Assembly (NCBI GenBank): GCA_966212505.1
Contig: CBIHRS010000024.1
Coordinates: forward strand, 5,011-69,010
DNA from: CAMLIZ01 sp966212505
Lineage (GTDB): Bacteria > Pseudomonadota > Gammaproteobacteria > Burkholderiales > Burkholderiaceae_C
Length of the DNA stretch: 64,000 nucleotides
Reading direction: 5' to 3'
The translations under genes were made by a program, and so were the position numbers. Positions 17,013 to 25,882 of this stretch are shown here, in pieces. The notes under the pieces were generated by a model. The model saw only the letters and a list, made by a program, of their open reading frames with translations, was not told where the DNA came from and made no database searches. How positions within the stretch are numbered: the stretch's first letter is position 1; every line of letters starts with the position of its first letter.

Positions 17013-17573
17013 CTAGCCGTGCAGGCGGCTGTTGCGCGGCACGCTGGCGAGCAGGAATTCCATCTGGTCGGCGAGGATACGCCGGCCGCGCAGGATCATG
17101 TCCTCGTGCAGGCTGGGCACATAGGGCAGGTACAGCAGGCTCATGTGCGCTTCCTCGGGCATCCGGTTGCCCTTGCGGCCGTTGCAGGCGCGGCAGGCGG
17201 TGATGCAGTTCATCCAGGTGTCGGTGCCGCCGCGCGAGGTGGGCACGATGTGCTCGCGGGTCAGGTCGTCGAACGGGTAGCGCTGGCCGCAGTAGGCGCA
17301 GATGTGGCGGTCGCGCACGAAGAGCTTGGGGTTGGACAGCGCCGGCGTCTGGCGCCAGGCCCGGCTGGGGATGGCGCCGCGCACCGCGATGATCGAGTGC
17401 ACCTCGATGCGCGACTGCAGGCCGGTGGCACGCTGGATGCCGCCGCGCATCACATGAAAGGCTTCGCCCAGCGTCCACGCCACGCCATCGCTGGCGTAGA
17501 TCACGGCGGCTTCCTTGGCCGTGATCCATGCCTGCGGACGTCCGGAGACATCGAGCTGCAGCACATCCATCAT
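17013..17573 (-). CDS. HNH endonuclease
   Basis: The 186-residue protein contains a complete HNH module: CAYC, then DDLTREHIVPTSRGG, then a conserved asparagine and CRACN, giving two zinc-binding Cys pairs around the His-Asn-His core. Single-domain HNH proteins of this type are widespread in beta- and gammaproteobacterial chromosomes and their DNA target is unknown. AGGAG lies 9 bases before the ATG at 17573, and a second ATG follows directly. No restriction-modification or phage genes adjoin it. It is divergent from the protease gene. Confidence 0.88.
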   Translation of the reverse strand: MMDVLQLDVSGRPQAWITAKEAAVIYASDGVAWTLGEAFHVMRGGIQRATGLQSRIEVHSIIAVRGAIPSRAWRQTPALSNPKLFVRDRHICAYCGQRYPFDDLTREHIVPTSRGGTDTWMNCITACRACNGRKGNRMPEEAHMSLLYLPYVPSLHEDMILRGRRILADQMEFLLASVPRNSRLHG

Positions 17574-17676
17574 GCGAACCGACTCCTGTGGTTGGGTGGC
17601 GACATCGCTGATCCGCACAGCATATCGCGGGAATGTGTCAGCACTCAACATGCCTGCCGTGGAATGCGTTCCTAGA

Positions 17677-19101
17677 ATGCCGTTCATGCGCCTGATCCCT
17701 TTGTTGCTGACCGTCCTGGCCCTGGTGGCCGGCGGCCCTGCCCGGGCGGCTGCGGGGGCCGCCTCCGCGCCGGCCGCCGCGGCCTCCAAGGGCGATCCGC
17801 CCGCTGCTGCGGCCTCCGCCGCCTCGGCGCCCGAGACCGAAGAGGCCGCCGAGCCACCGCCGCCGCTGTCGCCCACCGGCCAGCGCGTCTACGACGGCGC
17901 CAAGGCCCGCCTCGTGCAGGTGCGCACGCTGCTGAAGGCGCAGGACAGCCAGTCGTCGGTCGGCTCCGGCTTCCTGGTCAGCGACGAGGGGCACCTGATC
18001 ACCAACTACCACGTGGTCAGCACCTTCGCGCTGCAGCCGCAGAGCCACCGGCTGGTGTTCGTCACCGCCGACGGGCGGCAGGGCGCGCTGCAGCTGATCG
18101 ATGTCGACGTGGTGCACGACCTCGCGCTGCTGAAGCCGGTGGAGGCCACGGCCTTCGCGGGCCGCGGTTTCATCGGCTTCCGGCCGGGCAACCTGCCGCT
18201 GTCGCGCGGCGAGCGGCTGTATTCGCTGGGCAATCCGCTCGACGTGGGCTTTGCGGTCACCGAGGGCTCGTACAACGGCCTGGTCGAGCGCAGCTTCGTG
18301 CCGACCATCTTCTTCGGCGGGTCGCTCAGCCCCGGCATGAGCGGCGGCCCGGCGCTGGATGCCAAGGGCCGCGTGATCGGCGTCAACGTGGCCACGCGGC
18401 GCGACGGCGAGCAGATCAGCTTCCTGGTGCCGGGGTCGTTCGCGCAGGCGCTGCTGGAGCGCAGCCGCGGCGCCAAGCCGCTGGCGCTACCGGCCTTCGA
18501 TCCGATCACCAAGCAGGTGATGGTCTACCAGGACGAGCTCGCCAAGACCTTCATCAAGCTGCCGTGGCGCAGCGCGGGCCATCCGCGCTATGCGATCCCG
18601 GTGCCGCGCGAGGATTTCCTGCGCTGCTGGGGCCGCAGCACGCCACCCGAGTCGCGTGGGCTGGAGTTCGAGCGCTCCGATTGCCAGATGGAAAGCCGGG
18701 TCTACATCTCGTCGGTGTTCAGCACCGGCCAGATCAGCGTGCGCCACGAGGCCTACGACGGCCGCAAGCTCGGTGCGCTGCGCTTCGCACAGCGTTACTC
18801 CGCCAGCTTCCGCAACGAGTTCTTCGGCGGCAACAACAGCTTCCTCACCGCGCCGCAGTGCCATGAGCGCTTCGTCGACCGCGCCGGCCTGCCGCTGCGC
18901 GCGGTGATGTGCCTGCGCGCGCACAAGAAGCTCAAGGGCCTGTACGACGTGTCGGTGCTGGTGGCCACGCTCGACCAGGGCACCACCGGCGCGCAGGGCC
19001 GCTTCGACGGCTACGGCTTCAGCTTCGACAACGCGAAGGCGCTGGCCGAGCACTACCTGGATGGATTCGGATGGACAGACCCGAAGAACGCCTCGCGCTG
19101 A
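17677..19101 (+). CDS. Secreted trypsin-like serine protease (S1C/DegP-type fold without PDZ)
   Basis: The 474-residue protein has a signal peptide (MRLIPLLLTVLALV...ARA), an Ala/Pro-rich linker and a chymotrypsin-fold domain with the full triad: His in TNYHVV, Asp in HDLALLK and Ser in SPGMSGGPAL. The last 220 residues form a second domain of unknown function with several cysteines and no PDZ repeat. ATG 17677 and ATG 17686 are both possible; neither has a strong ribosome site. The stop overlaps the start of the FHA gene by 31 bases, so the two are coupled. Confidence 0.85.
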   Translation: MPFMRLIPLLLTVLALVAGGPARAAAGAASAPAAAASKGDPPAAAASAASAPETEEAAEPPPPLSPTGQRVYDGAKARLVQVRTLLKAQDSQSSVGSGFLVSDEGHLITNYHVVSTFALQPQSHRLVFVTADGRQGALQLIDVDVVHDLALLKPVEATAFAGRGFIGFRPGNLPLSRGERLYSLGNPLDVGFAVTEGSYNGLVERSFVPTIFFGGSLSPGMSGGPALDAKGRVIGVNVATRRDGEQISFLVPGSFAQALLERSRGAKPLALPAFDPITKQVMVYQDELAKTFIKLPWRSAGHPRYAIPVPREDFLRCWGRSTPPESRGLEFERSDCQMESRVYISSVFSTGQISVRHEAYDGRKLGALRFAQRYSASFRNEFFGGNNSFLTAPQCHERFVDRAGLPLRAVMCLRAHKKLKGLYDVSVLVATLDQGTTGAQGRFDGYGFSFDNAKALAEHYLDGFGWTDPKNASR

Positions 19102-20075
19102 TCGAGCTGCTGGAGCGCGATGGCCGCGTGCGCCGCTGCATCGAGGTGCGCGGCTGGCCGGTCACGATCGGCCGTGCGCTCGACTGCGACATCGTGCTCG
19201 ACGATCCGCACGTGGCCGCGCATCACGTTCGGCTCGAGCCAGCCGAGAGCGACGGTGCGCTGCTGCTGCACGTGGGCGCCACGCGCAACGGCGTGCAGGT
19301 GGGGCCGCGCACGCTGTGCGAGGGCGAATCGTGCCCGGTGCCGTCGCGCGGCGAGGTCTGGCAGCTGGGCGCCACGCGGGTGCGTGTGCGGCTGCCGGGC
19401 GACGAGCTGGAGCCCGAGAAGCCGCTGGGCCTGGCCGTCACCGGCGCGCGGCCCTGGGTGACCGCGGCCTGCGCCCTCGGCGCCTGGGGCCTGGCGCTGA
19501 TCCAGAACGGCATCGCGCTCGACCCCGGCTCCAGCTTCACCGACTGGCTGGTGCCGCTGATCGGGCTGCCGGTGGCGCTGCTGCTGTGGTGCGTGCTGTG
19601 GGCGGTGGGCTCCAAGCTGTTCCAGCACCGCTTCGAGTTTCCGGCGCACTTTGCGGTGGCGGTGAAGGGGCTGGTGGCGATCGGGCTGCTCGACGTGCTG
19701 CTGCCGCTGCTGGCCTTTGCGCTGTCGCTCGAATGGCTGTCGCGCATCACGCCGGCGGTGATCGCCGCCGTGGGCGTGGCCACGCTGTACGCGCAGGCGC
19801 GGCTGGTCGTGCCGCTGAGCCGGCGCGTGCTCGCGGCCGGCATCGCCGCCTGCTACGCGGTGGGCGCGGCGGTGCTGATGACGCTGAACTACCAGCGCAC
19901 CGATCGGCTGTTCAACGAGCTCTACATGGCCACGCTGCCGCCGCCGGCGCTGCGCCTGGCCGGCGGGGTGGCGCCGAAGACCTTCGTCAACGAGGCGGCG
20001 ACGCTGAAGGCCAGGCTCGACGCGCGCGCGGCGGAGGACGCGCGGCCCGGGCCGGATTCGGATGACGACGATTGA
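19071..20075 (+). CDS. FHA-domain membrane protein
   Basis: The 334-residue protein has an N-terminal forkhead-associated domain at about residues 25-105 (VTIGRALDCDIVLDDPHVAAHH), a phosphothreonine-binding module, then four or five membrane segments (about 130-290) and a short acidic cytoplasmic tail ending DSDDDD. It overlaps the upstream protease gene by 31 bases. FHA at the cytoplasmic face combined with a secreted protease suggests a regulated envelope pair, but no Ser/Thr kinase is nearby and this is inference. Confidence 0.82.
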   Translation: MDRPEERLALIELLERDGRVRRCIEVRGWPVTIGRALDCDIVLDDPHVAAHHVRLEPAESDGALLLHVGATRNGVQVGPRTLCEGESCPVPSRGEVWQLGATRVRVRLPGDELEPEKPLGLAVTGARPWVTAACALGAWGLALIQNGIALDPGSSFTDWLVPLIGLPVALLLWCVLWAVGSKLFQHRFEFPAHFAVAVKGLVAIGLLDVLLPLLAFALSLEWLSRITPAVIAAVGVATLYAQARLVVPLSRRVLAAGIAACYAVGAAVLMTLNYQRTDRLFNELYMATLPPPALRLAGGVAPKTFVNEAATLKARLDARAAEDARPGPDSDDDD

Positions 20076-20261
20076 GCAGGGCTCGGCGCGGTGACGACCG
20101 CCCGAGCCAAAACTGCGACGCTGCAGCATCCCTTCACACGCCTGTCACGGCCCTGCGGATACTCCCGCTCCTGGCGTCGTGACCGAATACCGCTCTAGGC
20201 GGGCGCCCCTAGAAAAAGTCACCCCCCCACTCGCCACGCTTGCCGGAAGTCTGCAAAATAG

Positions 20262-20275
20262 AACGACCGTTCGTT
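20262..20275. promoter_or_regulatory. Inverted repeat upstream of the TetR gene, candidate operator
   Basis: AACGACCGTTCGTT is an AACGA/TCGTT dyad with a 4-base centre, ending 16 bases before the GTG start of the TetR gene. TetR-family regulators usually bind such short dyads and repress themselves. The site is within an A/T-richer patch (20255-20280). Binding is inferred. Confidence 0.5.
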
Positions 20276-20291
20276 TCTTTCTGCAGGCACC

Positions 20292-21044
20292 GTGGCCCTC
20301 ACCGAAACGTCTCCCTCCGACAAGTCCAAACCTGCTGGCCGCAAGCCGGCCGGCCGGGCTTCGCTGCAAAAAGGCCAGCAGACCCGCGCTGCCATCCTCG
20401 ATGCGGCGCTGGGGCTGGCGTCGCACATGGGCCTGGAGGGCCTGTCGATCGGCGCGCTCGCCGAAGTCACGCAGATGAGCAAGTCGGGTGTCTTCGCGCA
20501 CTTCGGCTCGCGCGAGGAACTGCAGATCTCGGTGATCCGCGAGTACCACCAGAAGTTCGAGGAAGAGATCTTCTTCCCGGCGATCCGCGAGCCGCGCGGC
20601 CTGCCGCGCCTGCGCGGGCTGTTCGAGCGCTGGGTGCGGCGCGTGTCGGTCGAGATCGACTCGGGCTGCATCTACATCAGCGGCGCCGTCGAGTTCGATG
20701 ATCGCCCCGGCCCGGTGCGCGATGCGCTGGCCTCGATGGTGCGCGCCTGGCATGCCGCACTCGAGCGCGCCATCCGCATCGCCATCGACGAAGGCCATCT
20801 GCGCGAGGACACCGATCCGCTGCAGATGCTGTTCGAGATCCACGGCCTGATCCTTGCCCTGCATCACGATGCCCGCTTCCTGCGCCTGCCCGGCGCGGTG
20901 GATCGGGCGCGCCGGGGCTTCGAGCGGACCGTCAGCCATTACGCGGTGCCCGCGCCCGGGTCCGGCCCCACGCTCGTGGTGCCGGCCCGCAAGGCGGACA
21001 CCACCTCCCCATCCAAGCCGGCGGCCCACAAGGCGCGCCGCTGA
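20292..21044 (+). CDS. TetR-family regulator of the beta-oxidation cluster
   Basis: The 250-residue protein has a basic N-terminal extension, a TetR helix-turn-helix at about residues 33-75 (IGALAEVTQMSKSGVFAHFGSREEL) and a C-terminal ligand domain of the kind that binds acyl-CoA or similar hydrophobic effectors. It starts with GTG at 20292. Its stop is 26 bp before the acyl-CoA dehydrogenase gene on the same strand, so it probably controls the operon it leads, in response to a fatty acyl-CoA by inference. The C-terminal 30 residues are lysine- and proline-rich and disordered. Confidence 0.88.
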   Translation: MALTETSPSDKSKPAGRKPAGRASLQKGQQTRAAILDAALGLASHMGLEGLSIGALAEVTQMSKSGVFAHFGSREELQISVIREYHQKFEEEIFFPAIREPRGLPRLRGLFERWVRRVSVEIDSGCIYISGAVEFDDRPGPVRDALASMVRAWHAALERAIRIAIDEGHLREDTDPLQMLFEIHGLILALHHDARFLRLPGAVDRARRGFERTVSHYAVPAPGSGPTLVVPARKADTTSPSKPAAHKARR

Positions 21045-21070
21045 CCGTTTTCTTGAAGGAGACAGCCACC

Positions 21071-22861
21071 ATGGCCCAGTACACCCCCCCGTTGCGCGAC
21101 ATGCAGTTCGTTCTGCACGAGGTGCTGAACGTCGCCGATGAACTGAAGGCGATGCCGGCCCATGCCGAGATGGATGTCGACACCATCAATGCGGTGCTGG
21201 AAGAGGGCGGCAAGTTCGCCTCGCAGGTGCTGTTCCCGCTCAACCAGGTGGGCGACCGCGAAGGCTGCAAGCTCAACAAGGAAACCCACGAGGTCACGCC
21301 GCCCACCGGCTTCAAGGAAGCCTACAAGCAGTATGTGGACGGCGGCTGGCCGGCGCTGAGCTGCGATCCGGAATACGGCGGCCAGGGCCTGCCGATCGTC
21401 GTGAACCAGTGCTTCTACGAGATGCTGAACTCGGCGAACCAGGCCTGGACGATGTACCCCGGCCTGTCGCACGGCGCGTACGAGGCGCTGCATGCCCACG
21501 GCACGCCCGAGCAGAAGGCCACCTACCTGCCCAAGCTGACCAGCGGCCAGTGGACCGGCACCATGTGCCTGACCGAGCCGCACTGCGGCACCGACCTGGG
21601 CCTGCTGCGCACCAAGGCCGAGCCCCAGGCCGATGGCACCTACAAGATCACCGGCGCCAAGATCTTCATCTCGGCCGGCGAGCACGACCTGGCCGAGAAC
21701 ATCGTCCACCTGGTGCTGGCCCGCCTGCCCGATGCGCCCCAGGGCTCCAAGGGCATCTCGCTGTTCGTGGTGCCGAAGTTCCTGGTCAACGCCGATGGCT
21801 CGATCGGCAAGCGCAACGGCGTGTTCTGCGCCGGCCTGGAGCACAAGATGGGCATCCACGGCAACGCCACCGCGCAGATCGTGCTCGAAGGCGCGATCGG
21901 CACGCTGGTGGGCGAGCCCAACAAGGGCCTGCAGGCGATGTTCGTGATGATGAACGCCGCCCGCCTGGGCGTGGGCATGCAGTCGCTGGGCCTCACCGAA
22001 GTGGCCTACCAGAACGCGGTGGCCTACGCGAAGGACCGCATCCAGATGCGCGCGCTCTCCGGCCCCAAGGCGCCGGACAAGCCGGCCGACCCGATCATCG
22101 TGCACCCCGACGTGCGCAAGATGCTGCTCACCGCCCGCGCCTACGCCGAAGGCGGCCGCGCGCTGGCGATCTACACCGCGCTGCTGATCGACAAGGAACT
22201 GTCGTCGACCGACGAAGAAGAGCGCAAGGAAGCCGCCGACCAGGTGGCGCTGCTGACGCCGATCGTCAAGGCCTTCCTGACCGACAACGGCTGGATCGCC
22301 ACCTCGCACTGCATGCAGGTCTTCGGCGGCCACGGCTACATCGCCGAGTGGGGCATGGAGCAGTATGTGCGCGATGCCCGCATCAACATGATCTACGAAG
22401 GCACGAACACCGTGCAGTCGCTCGACCTGCTCGGCCGCAAGGTGCTGCAGGACAACGGCGCCAAGCTGAAGAAGTTCGGCAAGCTGGTGCAGCAGTTCGT
22501 CGAGGACGAAGGCGTCAACGAGAACATGCAGGAGTTCGTCAACCCGCTGGCCGACATCGGCGACAAGGTCACCAAGCTGACCATGGAGCTGGGCATGAAG
22601 GCCATGGGCAACGCCGACGAGGTGGGCGCCGCCGCGGTGGACTACCTGCGCGTGGTCGGCCACATGGTCTTTGCGTATTTCTTCGCCCGCGAGGCCAAGA
22701 TCGCGCTCGAGAAGCAGAACTCGGGCGACCCGTTCTACACCGCCAAGCTGGCGACGATCCGGTTCTACTTCGCCAAGCTGCTGCCGGAAACGGCCTCGCT
22801 GATCCGCACCGCGCGGGCCGGCCTGCAGCCGCTGATGGCGATGGACGAAGCGCTGTTCTGA
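21071..22861 (+). CDS. Acyl-CoA dehydrogenase, long form with N- and C-terminal extension domains
   Basis: The 596-residue flavoprotein begins with the short N-terminal domain of the long acyl-CoA dehydrogenase subgroup (YTPPLRDMQFVLHEV), then has the FAD-binding signature MCLTEPHCGTDLG and the catalytic-base region MIYEGTNTVQSLDLLGRK, followed by a C-terminal domain specific to this subgroup. It catalyses the first, FAD-dependent step of beta-oxidation, introducing the 2,3 double bond. It is followed by a DUF2147 gene and the multifunctional FadB-type gene on the same strand. Confidence 0.93.
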   Translation: MAQYTPPLRDMQFVLHEVLNVADELKAMPAHAEMDVDTINAVLEEGGKFASQVLFPLNQVGDREGCKLNKETHEVTPPTGFKEAYKQYVDGGWPALSCDPEYGGQGLPIVVNQCFYEMLNSANQAWTMYPGLSHGAYEALHAHGTPEQKATYLPKLTSGQWTGTMCLTEPHCGTDLGLLRTKAEPQADGTYKITGAKIFISAGEHDLAENIVHLVLARLPDAPQGSKGISLFVVPKFLVNADGSIGKRNGVFCAGLEHKMGIHGNATAQIVLEGAIGTLVGEPNKGLQAMFVMMNAARLGVGMQSLGLTEVAYQNAVAYAKDRIQMRALSGPKAPDKPADPIIVHPDVRKMLLTARAYAEGGRALAIYTALLIDKELSSTDEEERKEAADQVALLTPIVKAFLTDNGWIATSHCMQVFGGHGYIAEWGMEQYVRDARINMIYEGTNTVQSLDLLGRKVLQDNGAKLKKFGKLVQQFVEDEGVNENMQEFVNPLADIGDKVTKLTMELGMKAMGNADEVGAAAVDYLRVVGHMVFAYFFAREAKIALEKQNSGDPFYTAKLATIRFYFAKLLPETASLIRTARAGLQPLMAMDEALF

Positions 22862-22897
22862 TCCACCAACCGCCAGTGAGGAAGTGAGAGAGACACC

Positions 22898-23338
22898 ATG
22901 AAGAAGACCATCACCGCCCTGTTGCTCGCCAGCGTCGCCGGTTTCGCCTTTGCGCAGGCCTCTCCCGTGGGCCTGTGGAAGACGATCGACGACGAAACCA
23001 AGCAGGAAAAGTCGCTGGTGCGCATCAGCGAGGCCGGCGGCGTGCTGACCGGCAAGATCGAGAAGCTGCTCAACCCCGCCCACCCCGATCCCAAGTGCGA
23101 CAAGTGCGCCGATGACCGCAAGGATCAGCCGATCACCGGCCTGACCATCATCCGCAACGTCAAGAAGGACGAGAACAAGGCCGACCTCTGGGACGGCGGC
23201 GACATCCTCGATCCCAACAACGGTAAGGTCTACAAGGTCCGGCTGACGCCCGAAGACGGCGGCAAGAAGCTGAGCGTGCGCGGCTACATCGGCATGCCGA
23301 TGCTGGGCCGCAGCCAGACCTGGATCCGCGTCGAATAA
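22898..23338 (+). CDS. DUF2147 secreted protein
   Basis: The 146-residue product has a signal peptide (MKKTITALLLASVAGFAFAQA) and a DUF2147 domain (PVGLWKTIDDETKQ... DILDPNNGKVYKV... GYIGMPMLGRSQTW). The family is a small lipocalin-like beta barrel of unknown role. It contains a CDKCADDRK cysteine pair. Here it sits inside a fatty-acid degradation operon; this association recurs in Burkholderiales, which hints at binding of a lipid-related ligand, but no activity is known. Confidence 0.88.
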   Translation: MKKTITALLLASVAGFAFAQASPVGLWKTIDDETKQEKSLVRISEAGGVLTGKIEKLLNPAHPDPKCDKCADDRKDQPITGLTIIRNVKKDENKADLWDGGDILDPNNGKVYKVRLTPEDGGKKLSVRGYIGMPMLGRSQTWIRVE

Positions 23339-23367
23339 ACGCATCCCGAATCACGGAGTAACCCACA

Positions 23368-25746
23368 ATGAGTCGATTCCAAGTCCGCAAAGTCGCCGTG
23401 CTCGGCGCCGGCGTGATGGGCGCGCAGATCGCCGCCCATCTGGTCAACGTCAAGGTGCCGGTCGTGCTGTTCGACCTGCCTGCCAAGGAAGGCCCGAAGA
23501 ACGGCATCGTGACCAAGGCGGTCGAGGGCCTCAAGAAGCTGAAGCCTTCGCCGCTGGGCGTGCCCGAGGACGCCGCGCTGATCGGCCAGGCCAACTACGA
23601 AGAGCATCTGGAGCAGTTGAAGGACTGCGACCTGATCATCGAGGCCATCGCCGAGCGCATGGACTGGAAGCTCGACCTCTACAAGAAGATCGCGCCCTTC
23701 GTCGCGCCGCACGCGATCGTGGCCTCCAACACCTCGGGCCTGAGCATCACCAAGCTCAGCGAGGCGCTGCCTGAAGAGATCAAGCCGCGCTTCTGCGGCA
23801 TCCACTTCTTCAACCCGCCGCGCTACATGTTCCTGGTCGAGCTGATCCCGACCCCGACCACCCGGCCGGAGATCCTCGACCAGCTCGAGAGCTTCGTCAC
23901 CACCGGCATCGGCAAGGGCGTGGTGCGCGCGAAGGACACGCCCAACTTCATCGCCAACCGCGTCGGCATCGCCGGCATGCTGGCCACGATCATCGAGGCC
24001 GAGAAGTTCGGTCTGAGCTACGACGTGGTCGACGACCTCACCGGCAAGAAGCTGGGCCGCGCCAGCTCCGGCACCTTCCGCACCGCCGACGTGGTGGGCC
24101 TGGACACCATGGCCCACGTGATCAAGACGCTGCAGGACAACCTGAGCAGCGACCCGTTCTACCCGACCTACGACACGCCCAAGGTGCTGCAGGGGCTGAT
24201 CGCGCAGGGCGCGCTGGGCCAGAAGAGCGGTGCCGGCTTCTACAAGAAGGTCGGCAAGGACATCCTGCGCCTCGACCCGGCCAAGGGTGAATACGTGCCC
24301 GCCGGCGCCAAGGGCGACGAGATCATCGCCCGCATGCTGAAGAAGGCCCCGGCCGAGCGCCTGAAGCTGCTGCGCGAATCGGGCAACCCGCAGGCGCAGT
24401 TCCTGTGGAGCATCTTCCGCGACGGCTTCCACTACTGCGCAGTGCACCTCGAAGACATCGCCGAGACGGCGCGCGACGTCGACTTCGCGATCCGCTGGGG
24501 CTTCGGCTGGCAGAAGGGCCCGTTCGAGCTGTGGCAGGAAGCCGGCTGGAAGCAGGTGGCCCAGTGGGTCAAGGAAGACATCGAGGCCGGCAAGGCGCTG
24601 AGCAGGCAGCCGCTGCCCGACTGGGTGTTCGATGGCCGCGATGGCGTGCACACCGCCGAAGGCTCGTGGTCGCCGGCGAAGAAGACCTATGTGCCGCGCA
24701 GCGCGCTGCCGGTGTATGAGCGCCAGTTCTTCCCCGAGACCGTGGGCGGCTTCGGCACCGACCCGCTGAAGGCCGGCACGCAGGAGTTCAAGAACGACGA
24801 AGTGCGCGTCTGGTCGCTCGACGGCGAGGTGCTGATCGCCAGCATCACCGCCAAGCTGCACCTGATCAGCCCCACCGTGACCGAAGGCCTGCTGAAGGCC
24901 GTGGAGATCGCGGAAGAGAAGTACAAGGGCCTGGTGATCTGGTCGCCCGACGACGTGTTCTCGGCCGGCGCCAACCTCGAGGCGCTGATGCCGGTGTTCA
25001 TGGCCAAGGGCGCCAAGGGCATCGCGCCGGAAGAGAAGAAGCTGCAGGACATGATGCTGCGCATCCGCTATGCCAACGTGCCGGTGATCGCGGCGCTGCG
25101 CGGCATCGCACTGGGCGGCGGCTGCGAGCTGGCGGTGCATTGCGCCAAGCGCGTGGCGGCGATGGAAAGCTATGTCGGCCTGGTGGAAGTGGGCGTCGGC
25201 CTGATCCCCGGCGGCGGCGGCCTGACCTACATCGCGCGCCGCGGCGCCGAAGCGGCCGCGGCCGCGCCGGGCACCGACCTGCTGGCGTTCCTGAAGGAAG
25301 GCTTCACCGCGGCGGCCACCGCCCGCGTGGGCACCAGCGCGATCGAGAGCCGCAAGATCGGCTACCTGCAGGACAGCGACGTGGTCGTGCCGAACAAGGA
25401 CGAGCTGCTGTACGTGGCGATCAACGAGGCGAAGTCGCTGTTCGACTCCGGCTACCGCCCGCCGCTGAAGAAGGCCTTCCCGGCCGCCGGCCGCTCGGCC
25501 ATCGCCACCATCAAGGCGCAGCTGGTCGGCATGCGCGACGGCGGCTTCATCAGCCAGCACGACTATCACATCGGCAGCCTGATCGCCGACGTGGTGTGCG
25601 GCGGCGAGGTGGAAGCCGGCTCGCTGGTGACCGAGGAATACCTGATGGCGCTGGAGCGCAAGCACTTCTGCTCGCTGCTGGAGCATCCGAAGACGCAAGA
25701 ACGCATCATGGGCATGCTGCAGACCGGCAAGCCCGTCCGGAATTGA
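23368..25746 (+). CDS. 3-hydroxyacyl-CoA dehydrogenase / enoyl-CoA hydratase, FadN-type domain order
   Basis: The 792-residue protein has the dehydrogenase first (NAD-binding VAVLGAGVMGAQIAAHL near the N-terminus, then the two helical HAD domains) and an enoyl-CoA hydratase domain at the C-terminal end (VFSAGANLEALM, then GIALGGGCELAVHC for the oxyanion hole). This is the reverse of the E. coli FadB order and matches FadN. It performs the hydration and NAD-dependent oxidation steps of beta-oxidation. The partner thiolase follows after a 136-bp gap that holds a repeat. Confidence 0.93.
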   Translation: MSRFQVRKVAVLGAGVMGAQIAAHLVNVKVPVVLFDLPAKEGPKNGIVTKAVEGLKKLKPSPLGVPEDAALIGQANYEEHLEQLKDCDLIIEAIAERMDWKLDLYKKIAPFVAPHAIVASNTSGLSITKLSEALPEEIKPRFCGIHFFNPPRYMFLVELIPTPTTRPEILDQLESFVTTGIGKGVVRAKDTPNFIANRVGIAGMLATIIEAEKFGLSYDVVDDLTGKKLGRASSGTFRTADVVGLDTMAHVIKTLQDNLSSDPFYPTYDTPKVLQGLIAQGALGQKSGAGFYKKVGKDILRLDPAKGEYVPAGAKGDEIIARMLKKAPAERLKLLRESGNPQAQFLWSIFRDGFHYCAVHLEDIAETARDVDFAIRWGFGWQKGPFELWQEAGWKQVAQWVKEDIEAGKALSRQPLPDWVFDGRDGVHTAEGSWSPAKKTYVPRSALPVYERQFFPETVGGFGTDPLKAGTQEFKNDEVRVWSLDGEVLIASITAKLHLISPTVTEGLLKAVEIAEEKYKGLVIWSPDDVFSAGANLEALMPVFMAKGAKGIAPEEKKLQDMMLRIRYANVPVIAALRGIALGGGCELAVHCAKRVAAMESYVGLVEVGVGLIPGGGGLTYIARRGAEAAAAAPGTDLLAFLKEGFTAAATARVGTSAIESRKIGYLQDSDVVVPNKDELLYVAINEAKSLFDSGYRPPLKKAFPAAGRSAIATIKAQLVGMRDGGFISQHDYHIGSLIADVVCGGEVEAGSLVTEEYLMALERKHFCSLLEHPKTQERIMGMLQTGKPVRN

Positions 25747-25747
25747 A

Positions 25748-25827
25748 CCACCCCCGGAGCGCCTGCGGCGCTTCCCCCTCAAGGGGGCGCCCCCAGCGGC
25801 CCGGCGGAGCCGGATCCGCGGTGGCCC
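25748..25827. repeat. REP-like palindromic intergenic element
   Basis: Between the FadN-type gene and the thiolase lies a block of nested GC palindromes: a GCGCCTGCGGCGC-type dyad, CCCCCT (25774-25779) pairing with AGGGGG (25782-25787), and CCGGC (25801-25805) pairing with GCCGG (25809-25813). Repeats of this look are common between genes in Comamonadaceae and relatives. In an operon such an element may modulate mRNA stability or attenuate downstream expression. Copy number cannot be judged from one window. Confidence 0.6.
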
Positions 25828-25882
25828 TGAGCTGTGTCGAGTCATGCGAAGTGAGCGGCGCTTGTCGCCATGGAGAACTGAA

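Noticed and set aside
17013..17573. HNH gene as part of a restriction or phage module
   Set aside because: No methylase, integrase, portal or terminase genes are near, and composition matches the neighbours.
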